In this document: positions 8,381-16,459 of the stretch, piece after piece | Numbering within the stretch: position 1 is the stretch's first letter | How the letters are laid out: each line of letters begins with the position of its first letter | Assembly: GCA_903927955.1 (NCBI GenBank) | Contig: CAIYOW010000040.1 | Span: forward strand, 1 to 34,619 | Origin: an uncultured Methylococcaceae bacterium | GTDB taxonomy: Bacteria > Pseudomonadota > Gammaproteobacteria > Methylococcales > Methylomonadaceae | Reading direction: 5' to 3' | DNA length: 34,619 nucleotides | Position numbers and translations under genes: made by a program | Notes under the pieces: generated by a model | Databases searched by the model: none | What the model was told of the DNA's origin: nothing | Seen by the model: the letters and a program-made list of their open reading frames with translations, nothing else

Positions 8381-8839
8381 TTATTGGGCGGGTGGTGTTG
8401 GCGCCACTTGTTGCCAACCACCAGGACATTGTTTGACATACGGATAATAGCCATCTGGATTATGGCAGTAGTACCAATAACCCGCCGCCAAATTTTGGCT
8501 AGGTTGCTGTTGGGGCTGAGGTGCTTGTTGGATATAAACCGGTGGTGCGGCTGGTGTGGTGACAATGGTGGGGGGATAATAATTATTGTAGTAAGGGGAA
8601 GAATAATAAGGGTTATAAAAGGGTGATCCAAAATAAATGCCGCCGCCATGCCAACCGCCACCGTGATGCCCTCCGTGCCAACCGCCTCCCCCAAAGCCAC
8701 CGCCACCGTGCCAGCCACCACCGCCAAAGCCGCCACCGAAACCGCCGTGTCCACCACCATGCCCTTCCGCGCTATTAATAGTGCTATATAAACTACACAC
8801 GACCAGTAATAGGGCAGATAATTTCATTTGCTTGTTCAT
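8381..8839 (-). CDS. Secreted Gly/His-rich protein with C-terminal YWYYC motif, 152 aa
   Basis: A signal peptide (MKLSALLLVVCSLYSTINSAEG) is followed by about 45 residues of Gly/His/Trp repeats built on GGGW-HGG units. A Tyr/Pro/Asn-rich part and a Gln/Pro linker come next. The C-terminal domain is GYWYYCHNPDGYYPYVKQCP, with two cysteines that can form a disulphide; this small domain recurs at the ends of many secreted proteobacterial proteins. The His-rich repeats might bind metal, but that is inference. The gene ends 10 bp before the lipoprotein gene, so the two form a pair. The start at MNKQMKLS could also be the second Met four codons on. Confidence 0.82.
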   Translation of the reverse strand: MNKQMKLSALLLVVCSLYSTINSAEGHGGGHGGFGGGFGGGGWHGGGGFGGGGWHGGHHGGGWHGGGIYFGSPFYNPYYSSPYYNNYYPPTIVTTPAAPPVYIQQAPQPQQQPSQNLAAGYWYYCHNPDGYYPYVKQCPGGWQQVAPTPPAQ

Positions 8840-8890
8840 GAGTTAGCCTTTTGCAAATTGGTGCCATTATTGGGTTTGAACGGGAGACCA

Positions 8891-10078
8891 TTAGCGGCCA
8901 GACAAGCCCATAGCTTGCCTGGTAAACTGCGTTTTGACCAAAGGCAGCCGGTCTAACACGGATAAGCCAATATTTCTTGCCGCTGCCAATGCCAGCCAGT
9001 CATTAGAAAATATTTTCACCAAACTATCGGTCAAATTAATCACATGGTTGTGGTCTTTTTGCCTAGCCTGCACATAACGGTTTATCATTGCAATGCCGCC
9101 AATGTCGTTCCCTTGCTGATGTTCCTCGCGTATAACGTCGGCGAGTTGGACTACATCGCGCATGCCCAAGTTAAAGCCTTGTCCTGCCACCGGATGCAGT
9201 TGATGGACAGCGTTGCCGACAATCACCGCCCGTCCGCACATCATACGCTCAGCACGGATCAGGGATAAAGGAAAAGCGCGTCGTGGCGCGGCTAAACACA
9301 ACTCACCCAACCAATAGCCAAAACTAGCTTGTAACGCACTGATAAAATCAGCTTCCGGGCAAGCTAACAAGTCTTCGGCTTCATCATGGCTGCGTGTCCA
9401 TACCACCGAACTATGATAGGGCGAAATTGGCAACAACGCTAACGGGCCGGAACGGGTAAAACGTTCGTAAGCGGTGTTCCGGTTGGGCAGCGCGGATTTT
9501 ACGGTGGTCACCAATGCAGTTTGCCCGTAGTCCGTGGTGTGCTGGGTTATGTCCAACAGCTTACGCACCGAAGACTGACCGCCATCCGCCCCCACTAAAA
9601 GCCGTGCCGTCAGATTGATCGGCCGGTTATCGAACTTCAAGCTCATACTGACGTTGTCATGACCGGACACTAAACCGGTCAAGCGGGCAGGACAGAACAG
9701 TTTGGTTTCGGTAGCCGCCACTAATGTGGTCAGATGGGATTCGATATCACGGGCAGCAATCACATAACCTAAGGCCGTCACCTGTGATTTTTCTGCGGAC
9801 AAACGGGTTTTGCCAAAATGGCCTTGATCGGACACATGAATGTGTTTGATGGCTTCGGCCTTAGCGGCAATCCCCGACCACGCCCCCATGTGGTCCAATA
9901 CTTGGACAGTACCGGCGGCTAATGCCAAGGCGCGGTCGCCAGCAGCTGAAGCGTGCAATTGCTCTGGCGTTTGCGCCTCAATCAGGGCGATTTTTAAACC
10001 GTTGCCTTGCAGTGCCAAGGCCAAACAATTGCCTGCCAGACCACCGCCGACAATCACCAAATCATAATCCACCGGCAT
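8891..10078 (-). CDS. ubiH: 2-octaprenyl-6-methoxyphenol hydroxylase UbiH, 395 aa
   Basis: UbiH is an FAD-dependent monooxygenase of ubiquinone synthesis. The N-terminal dinucleotide fold is LVIVGGGLAGNCLALAL, the middle motif is GADGGQSSVRK, and the second FAD motif reads VIVGNAVHQLHPVAGQGFNLGMRD. The GN (not GD) at the start of that last motif is a feature of UbiH rather than UbiF/UbiI, which supports the specific name. The start ATG overlaps the pepP stop as TAATG. Gene order ygfB-pepP-ubiH is the same as in E. coli. The usual partner ubiI is not adjacent; a second hydroxylase of the family lies at 14961-16184. Confidence 0.93.
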   Translation of the reverse strand: MPVDYDLVIVGGGLAGNCLALALQGNGLKIALIEAQTPEQLHASAAGDRALALAAGTVQVLDHMGAWSGIAAKAEAIKHIHVSDQGHFGKTRLSAEKSQVTALGYVIAARDIESHLTTLVAATETKLFCPARLTGLVSGHDNVSMSLKFDNRPINLTARLLVGADGGQSSVRKLLDITQHTTDYGQTALVTTVKSALPNRNTAYERFTRSGPLALLPISPYHSSVVWTRSHDEAEDLLACPEADFISALQASFGYWLGELCLAAPRRAFPLSLIRAERMMCGRAVIVGNAVHQLHPVAGQGFNLGMRDVVQLADVIREEHQQGNDIGGIAMINRYVQARQKDHNHVINLTDSLVKIFSNDWLALAAARNIGLSVLDRLPLVKTQFTRQAMGLSGR

Positions 10079-11388
10079 TAGCTAGCCTCCATTAACGCCT
10101 CAATTGCATCAACCGATTTGGCTGCGGCAGCGGTCAGCACCTCACAGCCGTCAGCCGTGACCAATACATCATCTTCAATACGGATGCCAATGCCGCACCA
10201 TTGCCCGTCAACCTTTTTGCAATCGCTGGGGATATACAAGCCCGGTTCCACGGTCAGCACCATGCCGGGTTCGAAAACCCGCCATTGTTGGGCTATTTTA
10301 TAATCACCGACATCGTGGACATCCATGCCCAACCAATGGCCGGTACGGTGCATGTAAAAAGCTTTATATTTTTCGTCTTTAATCAGTTTTTTGACGCGGC
10401 CTTTTAATAAGCCTAAATTAACCAAGCCTTGTGTTAACACGGCTACAGCAGTTTCGTGCGGCTCTATCCACGTTGCCCCGGGCTTGATCTGGGCGATGGC
10501 GGCGAGCTGCGCATCCAACACCAGCTGGTAAAGTAGCCGTTGTGGTTCGGAAAAACGCCCTGATACGGGAAAAGTACGGGTAATGTCAGCGGCATAATGG
10601 TTGCATTCGCCACCCGCATCAATCAGTAGCAAGTCACCGTGTTTAAGTTTGCTGCCGTTGTCGGTGTAATGCAAGGTGCAGGCGTTTTCACCGCCTGCGA
10701 CAATCGCCGGATAAGCCATTGCCCTCAGCCCCTCGCCATTAAAATGGTAGGTCAATTCGGCTTCAATCTGATATTCATATAAACCGGCCTTGCAAACTTG
10801 CATGGCTTTGTTGTGACCGGCCGCTGACACCTCGGCGGCACGGCGCAGCAATTTTATTTCTTCAGGGCTTTTAAACAAGCGCATTTCATGGACAATGCGT
10901 TCCAGTGCCGCCACTTCATTAGGTGCCACCACGCCGGTGCGGGATTTGCCACGGACAGTGCTTATCCATGCCTGTACCTTGCGGTCCAGCTCGGCATCAC
11001 GCCCCATCGGATAAAACACTTTGCTTTTGTCTTCCAGCAAACTGGGCAAAATGGTATCCATTTCGGTGATTGGAAAAGCTTGATCGGCAGCATAATCGCG
11101 GGTTGCCCCTTGCAAACCCGCATGGGCGCCTTCCCAGAGTGCTTTGGTGGGGTCAAATTCACGGCAGAACAAGAGATATTCGCCTTGCTCGCGACCCGGA
11201 ACAAACACCGCTAAAGCGTCGGGTTCGTTAAAACCGGTCAGATAGAAAAAGTCACTGTCTTGGCGGAACGGGTAATGCACATCGCGGTTACGGACACAAT
11301 GATCAGCACTGGCAAGCAAAGCAATATTACCTACGCCAAGCTGTTGCAACAACCGTTTGCGGCGTTTTTTAAATTCAGATGATTTCAT
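10078..11388 (-). CDS. pepP: Xaa-Pro aminopeptidase PepP, 436 aa
   Basis: Aminopeptidase P removes N-terminal residues preceding proline. The pita-bread metallopeptidase ligands are all present: LIDAGGECNHYAADITRTF (two Asp), HRTGHWLGMDVHD (His), TVEPGLYIP (Glu) and GIRIEDDVLV (Glu). The N-terminal domain with HPF-like YPFRQDSDFFYLTGFNEPDA is typical. The ATG at 11388 is chosen over one six codons upstream because GGAGG lies seven bases before it and the protein then starts MKSSEFKKRRKRLL, as usual for PepP. It sits 18 bp after ygfB. Confidence 0.96.
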   Translation of the reverse strand: MKSSEFKKRRKRLLQQLGVGNIALLASADHCVRNRDVHYPFRQDSDFFYLTGFNEPDALAVFVPGREQGEYLLFCREFDPTKALWEGAHAGLQGATRDYAADQAFPITEMDTILPSLLEDKSKVFYPMGRDAELDRKVQAWISTVRGKSRTGVVAPNEVAALERIVHEMRLFKSPEEIKLLRRAAEVSAAGHNKAMQVCKAGLYEYQIEAELTYHFNGEGLRAMAYPAIVAGGENACTLHYTDNGSKLKHGDLLLIDAGGECNHYAADITRTFPVSGRFSEPQRLLYQLVLDAQLAAIAQIKPGATWIEPHETAVAVLTQGLVNLGLLKGRVKKLIKDEKYKAFYMHRTGHWLGMDVHDVGDYKIAQQWRVFEPGMVLTVEPGLYIPSDCKKVDGQWCGIGIRIEDDVLVTADGCEVLTAAAAKSVDAIEALMEAS

Positions 11389-11406
11389 TAGCAGGCCTCC
11401 TGGCAC

Positions 11407-11943
11407 TCAATGCACTGTCAATTCGGGCAATTTGCTGAACTCATGCTTAAGCAATATGACCGCTGCCCGTAAATATTCATTGACCTCAACAAAAGCGCTT
11501 TCATTCTCGTCCTGATTGGCGTCATTTTCGCTGTCAGTGTCCAAACGGGTGCATTCGGCGATGTCTTTTAATATTTCCCTGGCTTCCGGCGAACAGTCGG
11601 CAGATGCCACCGTCATCCCAAACCCCGCTAAGAAACCTTGGCACCAGTCTTTTAGGGCGGCAATTTGCCCGTTCAGGGAAGCTTCGGTTTCAGTGGGCAA
11701 AAAAAGGTCAAATTTAAAATCATCACTATCTAAAAGGCGGCGGGTTTCTTCAAAAAGATTGGCCAATAATACCTCGTCGTCGGTATTGTCCAGATCAGCC
11801 ACCAGAAACACCTCCGATAACCAGAAGTTGCTGGTCGTGCGCTGATTGCCGCACAGCATCCCGGCTGCCATGCCGTGTGCTTCTGCGGCAGTCAATTCCG
11901 GTTGTATTTGTTGTACAATGGCATTGATGAACTGATAGGCCAT
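11407..11943 (-). CDS. ygfB: UPF0149 family protein YgfB, 178 aa
   Basis: This belongs to the YgfB/YecA family. Recognisable features are the N-terminal LTAAEAHGMAAGMLCG motif (near residue 17), the central CQGFLAGFG motif (near 111) and the acidic C-terminal part ending VNEYLRAAVILLKHEF. It has no signal peptide or membrane segment, so it should be cytoplasmic. The family has been linked to stress and antibiotic-resistance regulation in Pseudomonas, but its general role is unclear. It is the first gene of the ygfB-pepP-ubiH operon and is divergent from the zapA operon across about 107 bp. Confidence 0.93.
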   Translation of the reverse strand: MAYQFINAIVQQIQPELTAAEAHGMAAGMLCGNQRTTSNFWLSEVFLVADLDNTDDEVLLANLFEETRRLLDSDDFKFDLFLPTETEASLNGQIAALKDWCQGFLAGFGMTVASADCSPEAREILKDIAECTRLDTDSENDANQDENESAFVEVNEYLRAAVILLKHEFSKLPELTVH

Positions 11944-12050
11944 AGTTCCCTGATAGACACTAAAATAAAAATGATGCTTATGCTAACATTGATTATATAG
12001 TTAGCCACTATTTGTTGATTTGAAAACAACCCTTTTATTGGGCGATCGCC

Positions 12051-12278
12051 ATGAACAATACATCCATTGACAGCCTAACCACATTGACCGACTTGCAAAC
12101 CAACGTTGATGTGCTTATTGAACGCTATCAAACCGTTAAGCATGAAAATCAAGCCTTAATGGCGCATCAGACTTTATTGCTGCAAGAAAAGGTGCTGCTC
12201 CTACAACAAACAACCCAGGCACGTACCCGTGTGGAAGCTATGATTAACCGTCTAAAAGCAATGGGACAGGCGCTATGA
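12051..12278 (+). CDS. ZapB-like small coiled-coil protein (TIGR02449 type), 75 aa
   Basis: A short, charged, all-helical protein with heptad-like spacing from about residue 15 to 68, so probably a dimeric coiled coil. Small proteins of this type are encoded directly upstream of zapA in many Gammaproteobacteria (TIGR02449 family) and resemble ZapB in size. A role in division is inferred from the position. Its TGA overlaps the zapA start as ATGA. The shared divergent promoter region with ygfB is 11944-12050. Confidence 0.85.
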   Translation: MNNTSIDSLTTLTDLQTNVDVLIERYQTVKHENQALMAHQTLLLQEKVLLLQQTTQARTRVEAMINRLKAMGQAL

Positions 12279-12565
12279 GCGAGAAACCACAATCTATCAC
12301 ATTAATGATTATGGGCAAGGAATACAAAATTATTTGCCCTCTTGAAGAACAGGACGAATTGGTCTATTCGGCACAACGGCTTGATCAGCAGATGTGCAAA
12401 ATGCGTGATTCAGGAAAAGTGAATGGCCCTGAGCGGATTGCCGTGTTGGTGGCACTGAATATTGCCCATGAACTACAAACCCTGAAAAGCCAGAATGCAG
12501 CATTGCAGCACGGTTTGAACGACGCACTTAAAAAACTGAACAATACGGTCGAAAACATTTTGTAA
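12275..12565 (+). CDS. zapA: Cell division protein ZapA, 96 aa
   Basis: ZapA bundles FtsZ protofilaments at the division site. The N-terminal globular part ITLMIMGKEYKIICPLEEQD (from residue 7) matches the ZapA fold, followed by a long helix with RIAVLVALNIAHELQ and a C-terminal coiled coil. Length fits the short ZapA of this class. It overlaps the upstream coiled-coil gene by 4 nt and is followed by 6S RNA, the same arrangement as zapA-ssrS in E. coli. Confidence 0.93.
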   Translation: MSEKPQSITLMIMGKEYKIICPLEEQDELVYSAQRLDQQMCKMRDSGKVNGPERIAVLVALNIAHELQTLKSQNAALQHGLNDALKKLNNTVENIL

Positions 12566-12580
12566 AAACCTTAAATGCGT

Positions 12581-12586
12581 TACACT
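12581..12586 (+). promoter_or_regulatory. Putative -10 box of the 6S RNA promoter
   Basis: TACACT lies about 9 bp before the predicted 6S RNA 5' end and matches the sigma-70 -10 consensus in four of six positions. No strong -35 is seen; TTTTGT at 12558-12563 would give a 17-bp spacer but overlaps the zapA stop. Confidence 0.4.
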
Positions 12587-12594
12587 TTGAACTT

Positions 12595-12776
12595 GTATCT
12601 CCTGGAGCGTTTGACAGTGTGCTGGGTGTTTCCTGAACCTGTTTTTACCCCGGGGACAATTCTCCGCTATGGTGTGCATGCCCGTTTGCTCGGGAAGCCT
12701 GATTGGCAAGTTATGTTCCCACTTGAACCGTTGGTTCAAGGACGAAAGCACATATCGGTGCGGCTGGGAGATGCAA
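12595..12776 (+). ncRNA. ssrS: 6S RNA (SsrS)
   Basis: 6S RNA binds the sigma-70 RNA polymerase holoenzyme and mimics an open promoter. I recognise the conserved 3' half: gcatgcccgtttgctcggga followed by agcctg, then cttgaaccgttggttcaag (12722-12740), close to the E. coli segments. The closing stem is formed by ATCTCC near 12597 and GGGAGAT near 12766-12772. The size of about 180 nt is usual and the position just after zapA is conserved. The ends are estimates. A TACACT box at 12581-12586 is placed to serve as the -10 element. Confidence 0.9.
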
Positions 12777-12854
12777 CCCAAGTTTTATAGGGTCAAAAAT
12801 ATCGGTCGGCGGGGTGTACTGGATGGCACGCGAGTCGGGCGAAACCTGCCCCAA

Positions 12855-13967
12855 CTACCCTCCAGTGGCAATGGTGTTTTGAAAAATAATGTTTTTTTGC
12901 CCCATAATGCGCACCACAAAATTATCTTTGGGCTTAATATTGGCATCTGCCGGGAATTCCAGGCAAAACCCGCACAGGCCGGTTGGATGGATGCCCTTGT
13001 CTTTAAGGTCGGGTCTTAGCTTGTTGGCCTTGGTATAAAAAGACTGGTCATCATTAACGATCACATTCAAGTAAATAGTTGCACCGGGGTTGTTTTCCAA
13101 CATGACCCATCCTCTCAGCATTTTTGATGTGGCCACATCCAGTACCCCGCGCACGCCATTGGGGGAATGGCTGGCTGCACTTTCCCCATTAACGCCTGCA
13201 GGCGTCAACAACGCTTCTATTTTCTTCAAGCATTGCAATTTTGCTTGTTTATAAACGAAGATGTCAGACCAAATCAGCGGCATTAAGGCTTGCTGGATGT
13301 CTGGGCGCGAACCATCCAAGCCATACTTGGTTGTCGACTTGTTCAGGCGTTCACCCCGTAACGGCATATCCCAGCCCAAATCATTGGCCAGGACTGCCAT
13401 ACTTTCATTATAACGCTCGGTTATTGCTACAAAATCAAGTTGCTGCAAAGTGAGCAAGGCTTCTGTCCTTTTCTCGGTATTGACCAACTGGCTACCGGGT
13501 ATGGCCAACAAATAACGCGTTTGGCTATTGTCAAACAACGCGCATTCCATTTCGTCCAGATTTGCGACAAAATGGCTCAGCTGTCCAATATCGGCAAAGT
13601 CAATTTGCGAGAGCTTATGGGAGATTGCTTGCACCCAAACGGGATGCCCATGCAAAAACTCTTCATTGCCAGGCTCCGCCAAATGCCTTACCCAAGCCAA
13701 ATGGGAAATGACGTGATCGATAGGCTTGCGGAAAGTTGCAAATTTATAATAATCAGCGCTGGGGTAGTGTTGTAAAAACCGCACGAACGAAACGTGTCCA
13801 GAGAGGAATTTCTTGGGTATATAAAAAGATTTATTGTCTGCCCACCATTTTGCATCAGTTTCTATATGCACAGCACTTTCATCGCTGCCAAAATGCGAAG
13901 CGATGTATTTGTTCATGGAGGTGCCTGCGGTCTTGCCGACGTGCAGATAAAATATTTTTTTATACAT
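12855..13967 (-). CDS. Sulfotransferase-like protein with C-terminal beta-sandwich domain, 370 aa
   Basis: The N-terminal motif YLHVGKTAGTS (residues 7-17) is the 5'-phosphosulfate-binding loop of PAPS sulfotransferases, and FATFRKPIDHVISHL (near 76) matches the 3'-phosphate-binding region. Residues from about 280 to the end form a separate domain (GVRGVLDVATSKMLRGWV ... GLCGFCLEFP), a pattern I associate with domains attached to glycosyltransferases and sulfotransferases that modify surface polysaccharides. The acceptor is unknown. The gene is convergent with the zapA-6S RNA unit and occupies the place where fau (ygfA) follows 6S RNA in E. coli. No polysaccharide genes flank it. Confidence 0.78.
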   Translation of the reverse strand: MYKKIFYLHVGKTAGTSMNKYIASHFGSDESAVHIETDAKWWADNKSFYIPKKFLSGHVSFVRFLQHYPSADYYKFATFRKPIDHVISHLAWVRHLAEPGNEEFLHGHPVWVQAISHKLSQIDFADIGQLSHFVANLDEMECALFDNSQTRYLLAIPGSQLVNTEKRTEALLTLQQLDFVAITERYNESMAVLANDLGWDMPLRGERLNKSTTKYGLDGSRPDIQQALMPLIWSDIFVYKQAKLQCLKKIEALLTPAGVNGESAASHSPNGVRGVLDVATSKMLRGWVMLENNPGATIYLNVIVNDDQSFYTKANKLRPDLKDKGIHPTGLCGFCLEFPADANIKPKDNFVVRIMGQKNIIFQNTIATGG

Positions 13968-14009
13968 TCAGTATTTGTTTGTCAATCACATTGTTGAGGC
14001 TATGCGTAA

Positions 14010-14072
14010 AGCTTGGGAGCTTGGGAGCTTGGGAGCTTGGGAGCTTGGGAGCTTGGGAGCTTGGGAGCTTGG
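14010..14072. repeat. 8-bp tandem repeat (AGCTTGGG), 7.9 copies
   Basis: Seven perfect copies of AGCTTGGG followed by a 7-base partial copy, with no mismatch. A perfect short array of this kind is prone to slippage. It lies 43 bp upstream of the start of the sulfotransferase gene, on the side where its promoter would be. Confidence 0.97.
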
Positions 14073-14186
14073 TATTATCGTTTAGACTTAAATTATTGTC
14101 TATGGTTCAATAAATGTTGTTGTTTTTAAATGGGTACGCTTTGCCCCCCATTGTCGGGGTTACCGCTAAAATTTGAGCGGGCAATG

Positions 14187-14225
14187 TGCAGGTGATCAGA
14201 CAACCATTGGTGTTGTTAACCTGCA
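14187..14225. other. Two-step inverted repeat in the gene-free stretch
   Basis: TGCAGGT (14187-14193) pairs with ACCTGCA (14219-14225), and inside it ACAAC (14200-14204) pairs with GTTGT (14212-14216). The result is a 12-bp interrupted stem with a 7-nt loop. No T-run follows on either strand. It may be a structured RNA element, a protein-binding palindrome or a leftover of a mobile element. Confidence 0.5.
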
Positions 14226-14600
14226 TTTCAAGTCAATAATACGAGCGACAATCAAGGCGACAACGTCATTACGGTCTTTTAGCCAGCTCGCTAGGCTAGG
14301 GCAATGGCACTTAATTAACTAACCTGTCAGTATATGATGAAGGCACAAGTTATCATTATAGTGGAATTGTAGTCCCCAATGCAATTTCCATCACCGGCCT
14401 AAGCAAATGCACCGTAATGACCGTTGCCAGTCAGTGCTGGCTAAATCCTTTGCTATCCGTTTAAACTATCCGGGCATTGACTCTAGCCGATAAAATTGTA
14501 CTCTATCCGGTGCAATCAATGCTTGCAGGCTACAATTGGCCGTCCAAGCAAGCAACAGAAAGCTATTTCGCATAACCAACCGCATCAAACAGGTGACAAC

Positions 14601-14888
14601 ATGACCCATTTCGCTATTAATTTAGGGATTTTGACTATTGCTTTTTTTGTGTCCGGCATGATCAAACCGCGCTGGCCATTATTTTTTTTGAAAGCCCCCA
14701 GCCGTTTTAACATTGCAACGGTGACCACTATTATGATCATGATCACCATGACCTTATTTGGCGAAGGCCACCGCCGCAACCAAGAAGAACAAAAGCTTGA
14801 AAAAAAAGCGGCTGAACACGTCGTGCCTGCCCCCGTGCCCGTTCCGGCCCCAGACGCGGAAGCACCTAAGACACCGCAAAGCAAATGA
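14601..14888 (+). CDS. Small membrane protein of unknown function, 95 aa
   Basis: The protein has two hydrophobic helices (about residues 5-20 and 38-54) separated by a basic loop with KPRWPLFFLKAPSRF, then a charged helix and a Pro/Ala tail (VPAPVPVPAPDAE). The topology suggests a two-pass inner-membrane protein with a periplasmic or cytoplasmic Pro-rich tail. The ATG at 14601 is preceded by AGGTG at a fitting distance. I do not recognise a characterised family, though the short helix-loop-helix with PRW resembles small conserved membrane proteins of Proteobacteria. It is convergent with the UbiF/UbiI-like gene. Confidence 0.72.
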   Translation: MTHFAINLGILTIAFFVSGMIKPRWPLFFLKAPSRFNIATVTTIMIMITMTLFGEGHRRNQEEQKLEKKAAEHVVPAPVPVPAPDAEAPKTPQSK

Positions 14889-14960
14889 TGTCAATACGGC
14901 GAGTGCCTTGCTAGCCAAGGATGGCTTGCGTGGTAGGGGTGAGGTTGCCTGCCGGGGTGA

Positions 14961-16184
14961 TTATTTTTGGATAATCGGTACGCCCCGTGCCAGTTTGGGC
15001 AAGTTGCCTTCCAAACCCATCGCGTTGCGCATCAACAAGTTTTTGGCGGGCAACACCCTTTCTGCCAAGCCCAAGCCCAAATTACGCAAGAATTTAATGG
15101 GCGGCACATCGTTGCTGAACAGCTGGTAAAAAACATCCATCACCGTCATCATTTTCAAATTTTCATGGCGGCGCATGGCTTCATATTTTTTTAGCACGGT
15201 TGTATCGGCAATCGACAAGCCCTTGTCAGCGGCGGCCATCAGCACTTCGCCCAATGCCGCCGCATCCAGCAGCCCGATGTTGACCCCCTGCCCCGCCAAC
15301 GGGTTGATGGTGTGAGCGGCATCGCCGACCAAGACCACACCTGGTTTGACATAATGCTGTGCATGTTGGCGGCGCAGCGTAAAGCTGGTGACCGCTAAAA
15401 CTTGCCGGATTTCCCCTAAGCAGTCCGGAAATGCTGCCACCAGTTCTGCTTGCAGTTGTTCGAAGGGCAAGGCTTGCAGCCGCCGCACGGCATCGGGCGA
15501 GTTATACCAAACTAGCGAGGCATAGTGGCCTGGTAGCGGCAAAAACGCTTGTGGGCCGCTGGGCACAAAACGTTGCCAAGTAATGTCTTGTTGCCCATAA
15601 GCGGTTTCCACATAAATCACTAACGCTTGTTGCTGGTAATCCCAACTGGTCACGCCCAAGCCAACGGTTTGCCTGACCCGTGATTGCCCGCCATCGGCAG
15701 CCACCAGCAATTTTGCCACCAGCTCCCTGCCATCAGCTAAGTACAGCTCGCTGTCTTGCCCGGGGTTATAATTTATTTTGTTGAGTTGGGCAGGGCAAAT
15801 CAATTCAATATTGCCGAATGCCGCGCAGCGTTCCAGCAATGCCAATTGGATAAGGCGGTTTTCGACGATATAACCCAATTCTGGGTAGTTGATGTCATCA
15901 CTACAAAATTCGGTGTCGCCCTCCGCCTCCCATACCCGCATCCGCCGGAACGGGCATAACCGGCGGTCAGTGATGCCTTGCCACGCCCCGACGCTGTGCA
16001 AAAAGGTCTTGGAGGCAATGCTTAAAGCCGATACCCTCAAGTCATGCGGTTGTCCGGCATCGTATGCTTCCGGCAGATTGCTTTCCAGCACCGCCACTTT
16101 TAAGGGGCCGCCCCCTAGGGCGCAAGCCAGCGCCGCCCCCACCATGCCGCCGCCCACAATTACCACATCAAAAAATTCTTTCAT
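14961..16184 (-). CDS. UbiF/UbiI-type FAD-dependent ubiquinone hydroxylase, 407 aa
   Basis: A second flavin monooxygenase of the UbiH/UbiF/VisC family. The FAD motifs are VVIVGGGMVGAALACALGG at the N-terminus, AADGGQSRVRQ in the middle and VLVGDAAHTINPLAGQGVN near residue 289. The GDAAH form separates it from the UbiH above. The C-terminal region with MDVFYQLFSNDVPPIKFLRN and an AMGLEGNLPKLA end is close to UbiF (C6 hydroxylation of the ring), but UbiI (C5) cannot be excluded, so no symbol is given. It stands alone and is divergent from gltB across 242 bp. Confidence 0.9.
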   Translation of the reverse strand: MKEFFDVVIVGGGMVGAALACALGGGPLKVAVLESNLPEAYDAGQPHDLRVSALSIASKTFLHSVGAWQGITDRRLCPFRRMRVWEAEGDTEFCSDDINYPELGYIVENRLIQLALLERCAAFGNIELICPAQLNKINYNPGQDSELYLADGRELVAKLLVAADGGQSRVRQTVGLGVTSWDYQQQALVIYVETAYGQQDITWQRFVPSGPQAFLPLPGHYASLVWYNSPDAVRRLQALPFEQLQAELVAAFPDCLGEIRQVLAVTSFTLRRQHAQHYVKPGVVLVGDAAHTINPLAGQGVNIGLLDAAALGEVLMAAADKGLSIADTTVLKKYEAMRRHENLKMMTVMDVFYQLFSNDVPPIKFLRNLGLGLAERVLPAKNLLMRNAMGLEGNLPKLARGVPIIQK

Positions 16185-16272
16185 ATTAATCCACTATAAA
16201 GTAATCTAAATTCAGGCGAATCGATTAAAATGCATACACAGCAACGGCTCATCCATGACAGAAGATGCCAAT

Positions 16273-16282
16273 TTGTATACAA
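16273..16282. promoter_or_regulatory. Perfect palindrome TTGTATACAA upstream of gltB
   Basis: A 10-bp perfect palindrome lies in the 242-bp divergent region between the hydroxylase gene and gltB, about 178 bp before the gltB start. The form TTGTATACAA resembles operators of GntR-family regulators. No regulator gene is adjacent, so binding is speculative. Confidence 0.35.
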
Positions 16283-16459
16283 TTAAGCACTTTAGCTAAA
16301 TTTCCCCACAACAGATTCCTAGCGGCTTAATGCGCCAGTCCCTTGTTTGACTCTATCATGCCTTGGGACAAAAAAGAACATTAAACGCTGGATTGTACAG
16401 CCAAGACCTAGAGAACGGGCCTATCAATGATTACACATTCCCGATTGGAAAAAAAAACC

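Larger units (their letters stand above)
13968..14600. other. 633-bp stretch without a confident gene
   Basis: The stretch holds the 8-bp tandem array (14010-14072), a hairpin at 14187-14225 and several AT-rich segments. A 40-50-codon open run on the plus strand near 14325-14464 has no start with a good ribosome site and no recognisable family. No tRNA, rRNA or transposase is visible. The left edge must hold the sulfotransferase promoter and the right edge the promoter of the small membrane protein. Confidence 0.6.

Noticed and set aside
8371-8760. N-terminal extension of the glycine-zipper lipoprotein
   Set aside because: The frame stays open only because it runs through the low-complexity Gly-rich gene in another frame. 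The signal peptide, lipobox and ribosome site place the start at 8370.
14325-14464. Plus-strand run with a translation containing VVPNAISITGLSKCTV
   Set aside because: It is only about 45 codons, has no suitable start with a ribosome site and no family I can name. It is mentioned only as part of the gene-free stretch.
14585-14884. Minus-strand open frame opposite the small membrane protein
   Set aside because: It has low-complexity Gly/Ala/Thr and Ile/Val runs that mirror the plus-strand protein, and no ribosome site. The plus strand has a good start and plausible membrane helices.
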